28,946 nt of DNA from an uncultured Microcaldota archaeon. GTDB taxonomy: Archaea > Micrarchaeota > Micrarchaeia > Anstonellales > Anstonellaceae. The DNA is taken from assembly GCA_903923795.1 (NCBI GenBank), contig CAIXYX010000142.1:1-28946 (forward strand), in the 5' to 3' direction. Below are positions 20,441-27,978 of the stretch, piece after piece. A model generated the notes under the pieces. That model was not told where the DNA came from and did no database searches. It worked only from the letters and a program-made list of their open reading frames with translations. The number at the start of each line of letters is the position of its first letter. Positions within the stretch are counted from its first letter, which is position 1. A program made the position numbers and the translations under genes.

Positions 20441-21412
20441 ATGCTCAAAATCAAGACAACACGCGACGGGGGCGACGATGGCGACGGCTACCGTTTGCTC
20501 GTCTCGCGTGAATGGCCGAAAGGCTTGCCGGCGTCGGGAGCCGACGGTTTCAACCCCAGCTTGGCGCCAAGCGAGAGCCTGCAGTCCTCGCTGCGGAACG
20601 GGAAAATCAGGTTCGAGGAATTCGGGGCGAAATATTCGGCAGAACTGGATGCGCAGGAAGAACGCCTGAAAAAACTCCGTGCCCAGTCAAAAGAATTCGA
20701 CATCACGCTCATCGTCGAGGAATTGCCGGATGGCCGGCGCATCGGCCAAATGCTCGCAGACAAAATCGAGGGCATGCGTGAAGACGGGAAGAAGAGCGCC
20801 AAGGCCGTGATAGAGGAGTATTCGAGGAGGATGGAGGCCGAGACTGTTCAGGCGCAAGAGAAAGACCGCCGACATGCGAAACAATTGGCCGAGGCCGTTC
20901 GGCAGTATAAAGAGGGGACGGGAGGGAAGAAGAGTGTGAAGATTACGCGTGAGAAAACAAAAGACTGCAAAAATAAAGAAGACGCCAAAAAGGGAAATAC
21001 ACCCGCACCTGCCGCGGGCTTCCGCTTCCTCGAGCACACGGCCGACATAATGGCAGAGGCTTGGGGCCCGACGTTCCCGGCCGCCCTGACGCAGACGGCG
21101 ATGGCCATGTTCTCTGTGCTGGGCAAAGGCAGGGCTGAAGAGGAGATGAAGATAGACGAGAGTTTCGCCGCAAAAGACCAGCTTGTCGTCGGACTTCTTT
21201 CGAACATATTGGCCGAATGCGAGGCGCGCGAGAGGCTGGCGGTGTCCATCGACATAGGGGAGTACGACGAGAAGACGAACCGCATCAGATGCACGGTCGG
21301 CCTCGCCCGCACGCGGCCCAAAGACGCGATAAAGGCAGTCACATATCACCAGTTGCAGGTGGAGCGGGAGAAGGGCGGGCGCTGGAGAATACAGATAGTT
21401 TTCGATGTTTGA
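20441..21412 (+). CDS. DUF488 (YeaO-like) domain fused to archease
   Basis: A 323-aa two-domain protein. Residues about 1-95 match the DUF488/YeaO family: DGYRLLVSREWPKGLP, LAPSESLQSSL, FEEFGAKYSAELDAQ. Residues 100-190 are a charged, probably coiled linker. Residues 193-323 are archease: FRFLEHTADIMAEAWG, then the C-terminal AVTYHQLQVEREKGGRW and the terminal FDV with the conserved Asp. Archease activates the RNA ligase RtcB, which joins tRNA halves after intron removal, so this gene suits a genome with intron-bearing tRNAs. The ATG at 20441 is 26 bp after a TATA-like box; the longer frame begins upstream of that box. Confidence 0.87.
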   Translation: MLKIKTTRDGGDDGDGYRLLVSREWPKGLPASGADGFNPSLAPSESLQSSLRNGKIRFEEFGAKYSAELDAQEERLKKLRAQSKEFDITLIVEELPDGRRIGQMLADKIEGMREDGKKSAKAVIEEYSRRMEAETVQAQEKDRRHAKQLAEAVRQYKEGTGGKKSVKITREKTKDCKNKEDAKKGNTPAPAAGFRFLEHTADIMAEAWGPTFPAALTQTAMAMFSVLGKGRAEEEMKIDESFAAKDQLVVGLLSNILAECEARERLAVSIDIGEYDEKTNRIRCTVGLARTRPKDAIKAVTYHQLQVEREKGGRWRIQIVFDV

Positions 21413-21439
21413 GATGCTGAAAGTGAGGAGAAAAACTCC

Positions 21440-22279
21440 TTAATCTATCTTGTTTTTCGGCCTTGGCGTGCCCACGCTCTCGCCCGGGCTCTTTTCGCCA
21501 AGAGGAGTGAACGGCAGGCGCACATAATAGATGCCCGCCGAATCCTGCACCACGAGCGGCTCGCCCCCCAACCTGCCGACGTCGATTTCATACACGCCAC
21601 GCTTGAGCTGCCGCACATTGGCCACCTCGGAGAGGGGAGAGGCGGGGCCGGAAGCGGAAGTGGCATCGACTGTCGAGGTTATCGGTGGGGCCTTTGCAGG
21701 CAATGCCTCGATGCGCCCGCCCTTTGTCATCCACACCTCGGAGTAGGCTTCATCAGGTCCGGTCTCCTCCTCGTCCGATGAGAACATGAACGATGAGGCT
21801 ACCGCGGCGGCGGGAGAAGGGCTCGATGCGGATGAGGAAGACGCGTCTGGTGATGATACGGAGACGACTGAGGATGCGGCGTCGGGCAGGGGGAAGGTGG
21901 AGGTTATCGGCCCGGCGGGATCAAATGAATCTGAAAGTGTTTTTTGCCCGGGCGCGGGAGTATCGGCAGCCGCCGGCTCGGCCTCTTTGGCCTCCGGCGC
22001 AGGCGGCTCGGCGTCTTTTGATTCTGGCACGGCTGGTGACGGGAGAGGGGAGGATGATTTGTCCCGAGCCGCAAGAGCCGGCCCGCCCCCGGAATCTATT
22101 GACTGGATGCCGTCGCCAAGCCCTGTCGGTATGGAAGTGGATGTGTCTGCGACAGGCGCCATCTCCTCGCCCGCCGAGGGCAGCCGATGAAAGACGAAGA
22201 CTTTCGAGCCGCAGGAACAGCCCTCCGAAATCTCGTCGACGGAGGATACGAGCCGTCCGCATTTGAGGCATTTGTGCAT
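21440..22279 (-). CDS. Zinc-ribbon protein of the OapC/ArvC type
   Basis: A 279-aa protein. The N-terminal zinc ribbon CLKCG...CSCG (Cys4, 7, 21, 23) followed by VFVFHRLP and the C-terminal domain with RQLKRGVYEIDVGRLGGEPL match the euryarchaeal zinc-ribbon family that sits beside the vesicle-linked small GTPase. Between them is a long Pro/Ala/Ser/Glu-rich disordered region (about 40-215). The GTPase gene lies 64 bp upstream on the same strand. In euryarchaea a third gene (DUF2073) usually completes the cluster; it is not seen here. Family fairly sure, function by neighbourhood. Confidence 0.78.
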   Translation of the reverse strand: MHKCLKCGRLVSSVDEISEGCSCGSKVFVFHRLPSAGEEMAPVADTSTSIPTGLGDGIQSIDSGGGPALAARDKSSSPLPSPAVPESKDAEPPAPEAKEAEPAAADTPAPGQKTLSDSFDPAGPITSTFPLPDAASSVVSVSSPDASSSSASSPSPAAAVASSFMFSSDEEETGPDEAYSEVWMTKGGRIEALPAKAPPITSTVDATSASGPASPLSEVANVRQLKRGVYEIDVGRLGGEPLVVQDSAGIYYVRLPFTPLGEKSPGESVGTPRPKNKID

Positions 22280-22343
22280 GGGCCAGACTATGATGAAGAA
22301 GTATTAAATCAGAATCGGAAAATTTCGGCGCCGGAAAAGATTC

Positions 22344-22964
22344 TCACAGCAGATGAACAGCCAGCTCGTCGTATAATTTCTCCATGTTCTCCCCCGTGGC
22401 CGCCGACACCTCGACAACAGGATATTGCGGGAAAGCCTCGCGCACGCGCTTGGCATCCGAACCTGGCAAGTCGATTTTGTTTGCCACGATGAGAAGAGGG
22501 ATGTTTTTCGCCTCGAGATTGCCCAAGAGAGTGATGTTGACCTGATTGTACGGGTCTTCGGTCGAATCGACGACGACAAGGGCCGCGTCGACGTTCTCGA
22601 GCCATTTGATGGCCTCGACGATTCCGCGCGTCGCCTCTTTGGCGCGGGCCTGCGCGTCGGCCTTGCTCAATCCGAATTCCATGAAATCGCGGTAATCGAC
22701 CTTGACGGCGATGCCGGGCATGTCGAGGAGGTCCATGACAAGGCTGTAGCCCGATGCCTTGAGCTCGACATGCTCTTTTCTCATGACCGCGCGCGTCTCG
22801 TGCGGGATCGGGGAGACCGTGCCCACGCCCTCGCCGATGAGGTCCATCGAGATGCGGTTGGCGAGGGTGGTCTTGCCCACATTGGTGCTTCCGTAAAAGC
22901 CCAGGCGCACGCTCTTCTTGCGCAGAAAGAGCCGTTGCAAAAAGTTAAGCAGTCGTTTCCACAT
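22344..22964 (-). CDS. Era-like small GTPase of the ArvA/OapA type
   Basis: A 206-aa GTPase with G1 GSTNVGKT (25-32), G2 Thr57 in PHETRA, G3 DMPG (81-84), G4 NKID (162-165) and G5 VSAAT (186-190). The insertions VGTVSPIPHETRAVMRKEHVEL and KVDYRDFMEFGLSKADAQAR match the euryarchaeal family shown in Haloferax to drive extracellular vesicle formation. The short N-terminus is basic and amphipathic, fitting membrane contact. Start ATG 22964 (MWKRLLNF); a TTG two codons earlier is less likely. First gene of a pair with the zinc-ribbon protein. Confidence 0.85.
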   Translation of the reverse strand: MWKRLLNFLQRLFLRKKSVRLGFYGSTNVGKTTLANRISMDLIGEGVGTVSPIPHETRAVMRKEHVELKASGYSLVMDLLDMPGIAVKVDYRDFMEFGLSKADAQARAKEATRGIVEAIKWLENVDAALVVVDSTEDPYNQVNITLLGNLEAKNIPLLIVANKIDLPGSDAKRVREAFPQYPVVEVSAATGENMEKLYDELAVHLL

Positions 22965-23068
22965 TTTCAAGTCCCATCACACTATAGCTATGAAGATTTT
23001 AAAAAACAACCCCCCTGCTTCCCAAGCCCCGCGATCGCAATCACGTGGTTTCCAAACCAACACAGCAT

Positions 23069-23080
23069 GATTAAATATCC
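23069..23080 (+). promoter_or_regulatory. TATA box of the Lon-like protease gene
   Basis: The stretch gattaaatatcc is centred 26 bp before the ATG at 23100, the spacing expected for a leaderless archaeal transcript. It supports this start against the much longer open frame upstream. Confidence 0.6.
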
Positions 23081-23099
23081 AGGACGCGACCGATTACAC

Positions 23100-24917
23100 A
23101 TGGATTCTTCCCGACATTTCGCTCAGCCGCGCCTCCTGCCGATATTCGCATTTCTCGCCGCCCTCATCTCTTTGACTGGCGCGGCGCAGGCACTCGCCTG
23201 CCCCGTCTCGTCCGCTAGCATAATGGTGCCGGCAGTCGTCGGACAGCAGGGGGGCGGACTGTTGAGGCTCACCGTGCGCACAGAACCGGGCAACGGCTCG
23301 GTCCTCACCACCATCGTGCCGATTGTCGGGCCGGCCACGCAGGCGTCGCAGTCGCAGGCTGTTTCGGAGGCTTTCCGCGGGCTGCAATATTCGCAAAACC
23401 AGTGCGAGGTGGAATTCTTTTTCTCCGACCCCAACGGAGCCCCGTCGGTGGACGGACCGTCGGCAGGCATGGCGATGACGGTGGCGCTGCGCGCCGCGCT
23501 CACGAACAAGACCGTGCGCCGTGACATATCCATAACTGGCGAGATATTGCCGGGAGGCAAAATCGGGCTGGTGGGCGGCATCATCGACAAGGCGCAGGCC
23601 TCGGCAAGATACGGCCTGCACGCGATTCTCACGCCTAAGCAGGAGATATACGAGAACATCGTGCTCACCCGCCTCGGCACTGAGTCCAACTTCACGGCCG
23701 CGGAAATAGGGAATCTCGACGAGGCCATGGCGATAGCGACTGCGCCCGACAACACGCCAGTCACGCCGAAGTTCAGCCTGAAAAACCGCGTGATGCCCGA
23801 CAATCTGCCGGCCAGAGAGCAGAACGGCAATGATTTGCTTTTCGCGAAAGTGGCCATGCGCATAAATTCGGCGATGGAGAACCGCACGCTGGCGAGCGGC
23901 ATCGGCGCAAAGCCCCCGTACAGCACATTCTTCCGCACCGAGATTTCGCAGAACGAGCGGCTCATCTCCATGGGTTATGGCTATACTGCGGCGAACAACG
24001 CCTTCCTCTCGCAGGTGGATGCCGCGTTTCTGAATCTCCCAAGCGCAGACCCCGACGTTGAGGCCGAGATGGCGGTGGCAAAAGGGTGCATAGACAACGC
24101 CCCGCGCCCCGCCGTGAATTCGCAGAATCTCGAATGGGTCGCCGGCGGCACGGCGCGCCTGAACTGGGCGAGGCAAAAACTCGATGACGTTAACAAGACG
24201 CTCGCATCGGCGGAGAGCTCGAGCTCCGAGGACCGCTACACAGACATGCGCGAGATATATTATGCGGAAGGCTGGTGCCAGGCAGGCAGCGAGCTGAACA
24301 CCATAGCAGGAACAATAGAGGGCTCGGCGCTCAATGATACCGTGCTCGAGGGCTTGGCCAGGAGGAGGGTGGATGAGGAGGCGGCACTCCTCGCGCAGAA
24401 CGACATGGCGAATGGCGATGCCGAGTGGCACTGGACAGTCGCCAACCGCTCGCTCGCCGAAAAAGACTATGCGGCCGCGTTATTCGATGCGGCCTACATC
24501 TCCGGCTCGCAGGCGGCCGCGATTGACAACCTCAACTCGAGCGGCTCGGCCTCGGCGCGGCAGGCATTGCGCATAGCCGACACCCCGATGAAGACAGTGT
24601 GGGGACGGACTTACCAGTCGCAGGGGGCATTCATCATCGCGCAGGGAAATTCAAGCGAGACGGGCGCGGCAGGGGCGAACCAGGTGCTGCGCATCGCGCA
24701 GGCCATGGAGGATGAATTCGGCCTTGTTGGGAACAGCACGGGGATGGACACGGGCGTCAAAGCGGTCACCCCGCCACCGGCGATAAAACCCGCCGGCATG
24801 CGGGTCATCGGTTTCCCGGATGCCCTCGAGGTTGCCGTGGCAGTATCGGTCGTGCTGGCAGTGCTTCTCCTGGGGGTCAGCATAGGGCGGCGGATGAAGG
24901 AGCGCAGGGCATATTGA
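23100..24917 (+). CDS. Membrane-anchored Lon-like (S16) serine protease without ATPase domain
   Basis: A 605-aa exported protein. Residues about 10-34 are a signal peptide. The S16 protease domain covers about 35-225: catalytic Ser121 in DGPSAGMAM and Lys164 in PGGKIGLVGGIIDKAQAS; the 43-residue spacing equals that of E. coli Lon (Ser679, Lys722). Residues 230-560 are a helical, probably extracellular region rich in Ala and Asn. A hydrophobic helix (about 575-596) and the basic tail RRMKERRAY anchor it. This is the archaeal secreted Lon-like family. With no AAA+ motor it must cleave unfolded or flexible surface proteins. Confidence 0.9.
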   Translation: MDSSRHFAQPRLLPIFAFLAALISLTGAAQALACPVSSASIMVPAVVGQQGGGLLRLTVRTEPGNGSVLTTIVPIVGPATQASQSQAVSEAFRGLQYSQNQCEVEFFFSDPNGAPSVDGPSAGMAMTVALRAALTNKTVRRDISITGEILPGGKIGLVGGIIDKAQASARYGLHAILTPKQEIYENIVLTRLGTESNFTAAEIGNLDEAMAIATAPDNTPVTPKFSLKNRVMPDNLPAREQNGNDLLFAKVAMRINSAMENRTLASGIGAKPPYSTFFRTEISQNERLISMGYGYTAANNAFLSQVDAAFLNLPSADPDVEAEMAVAKGCIDNAPRPAVNSQNLEWVAGGTARLNWARQKLDDVNKTLASAESSSSEDRYTDMREIYYAEGWCQAGSELNTIAGTIEGSALNDTVLEGLARRRVDEEAALLAQNDMANGDAEWHWTVANRSLAEKDYAAALFDAAYISGSQAAAIDNLNSSGSASARQALRIADTPMKTVWGRTYQSQGAFIIAQGNSSETGAAGANQVLRIAQAMEDEFGLVGNSTGMDTGVKAVTPPPAIKPAGMRVIGFPDALEVAVAVSVVLAVLLLGVSIGRRMKERRAY

Positions 24918-24985
24918 GCGGGAAGAACAGGGATTAGATGCAGATTGATGAAATGGAAAAGATATGCTACTTTTATCGATTAGGG

Positions 24986-25030
24986 AGAAAAAATAATTGA
25001 AAAAAATTAAAAATTGAAAAATAAAAAATT
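24986..25030 (-). terminator. Oligo-T terminator of the MscS-like gene
   Basis: Read on the minus strand, the region 20-65 bp after the stop codon is a series of T5-T7 tracts separated by AA or CAA. This is a strong archaeal intrinsic terminator and the most AT-rich stretch in the window. The region 24918-25048 between the two convergent genes holds nothing else. Confidence 0.7.
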
Positions 25031-25048
25031 CGGTTTTGCCGACTCATC

Positions 25049-25729
25049 CTACACGTCGAATTTCTTGCGGGCCCTCTTGATGATGTCGGTCGCGTCCTTC
25101 TGTCCGCCGAGGCCGAATGCTAAGCCCACAGCAATCGCGAATGCCCACGTGACACCGCTGAGCAGATAGCCGAAGACCAGATAGACGAATGTCATCTGGA
25201 AACCGGCAGTCTCCATGCCCACCATAAAGGCCATGAGGATGATGGCCCATTTTGACACGACCGAGAGCGTCTTCTGCATGTAGAATTTGTGCAGGCTCAA
25301 AATTGCCTCGCGCAGCCACTCAGCCACCACCGCAGAGGCGATGATGAGCAGCGCCACACCAAAGAGTTTTGGCACGTACAACAGCACCGAGGTGATGAAT
25401 CCTGTCAGAGCGGTGAGCTTGAGCGCTTCTATCGCCGCCTGGAGGAAGAAGAGCATGAGCCACCAGCGCAATATAGAGACGAGTATTGGGGATATCTGGT
25501 TGCCGCCCAGCGCGTCCTCGACCTTGTATTTCTTGAATGTGCTCTCGAGCTCGAGGTGCTCAAGGGCCCGCTTGACCGCCTTGGCCACCAAGCCTGAGAG
25601 GAAGAAACCAATCAGCAGGAGGACGATGGCATACACGAGATTGGGGAGAAAGACAATCGTGTTCTGCACGGCATTGTCAAAACCTGACATCACCGCTTGC
25701 TGTATCGACTCAACCGTGAAATCTACCAT
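25049..25729 (-). CDS. MscS-like membrane protein, transmembrane part only
   Basis: A 226-aa protein with about five hydrophobic helices. Residues 20-70 (NTIVFLPNLVYAIVLLLIGFFL then VAKAVKRALEHLELE) match the conserved TM-helix repeat found beside mechanosensitive channels, and AIAVGLAFGLGGQKDA near the end is the MscS pore-helix motif. The soluble MscS beta domain that normally follows is absent: the protein stops about 17 residues after it. Start ATG 25729, preceded by GGTGATT and a TATA-like box at about 25757-25775. It may be a minimal channel or a channel partner. Confidence 0.8.
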   Translation of the reverse strand: MVDFTVESIQQAVMSGFDNAVQNTIVFLPNLVYAIVLLLIGFFLSGLVAKAVKRALEHLELESTFKKYKVEDALGGNQISPILVSILRWWLMLFFLQAAIEALKLTALTGFITSVLLYVPKLFGVALLIIASAVVAEWLREAILSLHKFYMQKTLSVVSKWAIILMAFMVGMETAGFQMTFVYLVFGYLLSGVTWAFAIAVGLAFGLGGQKDATDIIKRARKKFDV

Positions 25730-25914
25730 ATCTCAATCACCACGGGGAGGCACGAAGAGATTGATTATAAACTTAATGGCCGGCTCGCGCGCAGTGGGGG
25801 GACACGGGTTTTGTAGTGCAGAGGTGGGGGTTTTTGCCCGGGCGCGCCCGTCCGGCAGGGATTTAAATATGGCCCACCATTTAGTCTCAACGACGACAAT
25901 CAGAGGACGGCAGG

Positions 25915-25932
25915 TTTATAAGTATATAATTA
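25915..25932 (+). promoter_or_regulatory. TATA box of the 638-aa gene
   Basis: The stretch tttataagtatataatta, centred about 28 bp before the ATG at 25955, fits a leaderless transcript and supports that start. The gap to the divergent MscS-like gene (25730-25954) holds also a GC-rich stretch and another AT-rich element (atttaaatatgg) but no gene. Confidence 0.6.
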
Positions 25933-25954
25933 CATAATTTACCACATATAGTAT

Positions 25955-27871
25955 ATGACACTTGAGCCACCATTAGAGAGGTTGAGAATTATGGGGATTT
26001 TCAAGGATGGACGGCAGATGGCATTGGCGGTCGCGGCCATAAAAGTCGGGGAGAAGAACGCCAAGAAGATGGAGACGTGTGTGGAAAAGGGCTTCAAAAA
26101 CACTTTTTCCGGCGGCAAATTTCCCACAAACCTAAAGACTTATGATCAGCTGAGCTTCGAGCTTCTGCGCTCCTGCAACGAAGAGATTTCGCGCTCGAAG
26201 ATACTAAAGGATATCAAGCTACAGTATGGCGCGGAACCGCTCTTGCTCAACTTCTTCAACTATCTGGTCAATCAGACATACACCGAGGAGCGCAAAGATA
26301 CTTCGGCGGGCCAGGCGCCCAACATATACATCGCCTCGAGCTCGCAGGTGAACAACACTCGGTTTTTCGGACCCCGCATCTTCGGCTGCACCCTCGAGGT
26401 CAACAACGACAGGGAGAACTGCAATATCCGCCCCGGAGTGCCATTCCGCTACGCTGACGGACACGGGATGCCGCTTCAGGCGGCCATCTTTATGCAGGCA
26501 TACATACCCGACAACAAGAAAGGCCTCGATTTCGACGGCAGGGTGAAGGCGGCGTATGGGATCTATCTGGAATTCGCCAAAGACATGCAACGCACCCATT
26601 ATTACGGCGACAGCCAATTCTCACTCGAGGGCACAGGTATAAATTCGGACTTTCAGAATGTCAAAATCCGCACGCATGTGCATTCGCCGACAGAGCATAG
26701 TGGAGACCACAGCAGACGGCATATCCCGCTAATTCCATGTGTCTATGACGGTTCCAGTGGGATAGTGAAACTAATCCTCTCGCTCGAGAAGACGAATTTG
26801 GATGGATCCAAATCGCGCGTTTATAATACGGATATGAGCGTGCGCGAATTCATCGAGCACACGGGATTGGACAGTCAACCCGACTTCGCGGATTTCCGCG
26901 ATGTGCTTCTTGCCATGGAGGGCAACCTGTTTTATCCGAAGATAGTCATGCATGATCACAGCCTGAAAGAGTCATTGTGCGTTGACATGCGCAGAACGAA
27001 ACGCATCTATGATTACACCCGCACCATCAAGGAGATAGGCTCGGACATGAGCCCGAAGCAGATGAAACACATGATAGCCTCACCTTTCACTGACGGCAAC
27101 GTTGTGGAGGGGCACACCGGCTGCGGCTACAACAACACAGTGATGGCAGCGTATCTGGCGTTCAAGGAATTGGGTGAGAAGACTAGCGGGAATCCCAAAC
27201 TTCTGATGAACAAGCTTGCGCGGGCCATATTAAAGCGCATAGACGATGGCGAACGCGGTCCTCTTGACCAGCGGCAGTTCAAAGACGCGCTGAACGAACT
27301 CAGAATGGCGGGCATCCACTTCGAAACGAAGGTGGATAAAACAGGGAATGAGACCAAACCGGCCGAGGACTTCCTGCGCGCGCTCATCTGCGGCGGCGCT
27401 GATGACACTCGTGAAACGATTGGCCAGGCCTTGGGTGGTGGCAATACAGAAAAGGCCATAGCGAAAATCGACGAACGCGGATATCTTGTGATGCCTGCCA
27501 TGCAGGCAGTCGAGGAGATAGCTTTGGAGTTGCTGCCGAACGGAGTGGAGCTGCACGCCGAGCATTTCGACTACCTGGTCACTGAGGAGGTCACGCGGCG
27601 CATCATCGAACGCTACCACGATTTGGCGGAAAAAATTGGCAGGGAGTCCCCGTTGGAGCTGAACGGACGCATGGCTGATCTGCACACCAATTTCGCATTC
27701 GTGCTCGCCGAGCACCTGCCCCACAGCATCGACGAGCTCTTCGACATGAGGCGCACGAGGTATTACAAACCCGACAAGCGAGAAGCGCCAGGGATAGACC
27801 TCAACACATCGCCATACATGAGCATCGAGGAGCTGCACAGGTTCGAGAAGCAGAAGCGCAGGTCCGCTTGA
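25955..27871 (+). CDS. Large soluble protein of unknown function with a beta-carbonic-anhydrase-like motif pair
   Basis: A 638-aa protein without signal peptide or membrane segment. I do not recognise its family. Two short motifs stand out: CVDMR (342-346) and GHTGCGYNN (386-394). Together they match the CxDxR and HxxC zinc-site motifs of beta-carbonic anhydrases, although 45 residues apart rather than about 55. A His-rich loop THVHSPTEHSGDHSRRH (about 238-254) could bind metal too. The end (ERYHDLAEKIGRE onward) is helical. It precedes another protein with CSDARD by 107 bp, on the same strand. The carbonic-anhydrase link is an inference from motifs only. Confidence 0.75.
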   Translation: MTLEPPLERLRIMGIFKDGRQMALAVAAIKVGEKNAKKMETCVEKGFKNTFSGGKFPTNLKTYDQLSFELLRSCNEEISRSKILKDIKLQYGAEPLLLNFFNYLVNQTYTEERKDTSAGQAPNIYIASSSQVNNTRFFGPRIFGCTLEVNNDRENCNIRPGVPFRYADGHGMPLQAAIFMQAYIPDNKKGLDFDGRVKAAYGIYLEFAKDMQRTHYYGDSQFSLEGTGINSDFQNVKIRTHVHSPTEHSGDHSRRHIPLIPCVYDGSSGIVKLILSLEKTNLDGSKSRVYNTDMSVREFIEHTGLDSQPDFADFRDVLLAMEGNLFYPKIVMHDHSLKESLCVDMRRTKRIYDYTRTIKEIGSDMSPKQMKHMIASPFTDGNVVEGHTGCGYNNTVMAAYLAFKELGEKTSGNPKLLMNKLARAILKRIDDGERGPLDQRQFKDALNELRMAGIHFETKVDKTGNETKPAEDFLRALICGGADDTRETIGQALGGGNTEKAIAKIDERGYLVMPAMQAVEEIALELLPNGVELHAEHFDYLVTEEVTRRIIERYHDLAEKIGRESPLELNGRMADLHTNFAFVLAEHLPHSIDELFDMRRTRYYKPDKREAPGIDLNTSPYMSIEELHRFEKQKRRSA

Positions 27872-27873
27872 GG

Positions 27874-27884
27874 ATTTTTGTTTT
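27874..27884 (+). terminator. T-rich tract after the 638-aa gene
   Basis: TTTTTGTTTT directly follows the stop codon at 27871, and a new TATA-like stretch (ggttataagatt, about 27905-27916) follows, so the next gene probably has its own promoter. Confidence 0.45.
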
Positions 27885-27978
27885 CCAAAAAAAAGCCCCG
27901 TAATGGTTATAAGATTAGGATTCGATAGGAGGCCATACAAATCGTTGCTTTATGACATGAATCAAAGCAGGTGATGAC

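Noticed and set aside
21793..22266. 157-aa plus-strand Arg-rich frame
   Set aside because: It is antisense to the disordered, GC-rich part of the zinc-ribbon gene.
22425..23099. N-terminal extension of the Lon-like protease frame
   Set aside because: It lies antisense to the GTPase; the signal peptide begins at 23100 with a TATA box 26 bp upstream.
23094..24431. 445-aa open frame on the minus strand
   Set aside because: It is antisense to the Lon-like protease; composition is rich in Arg, His and Ala, without domains.
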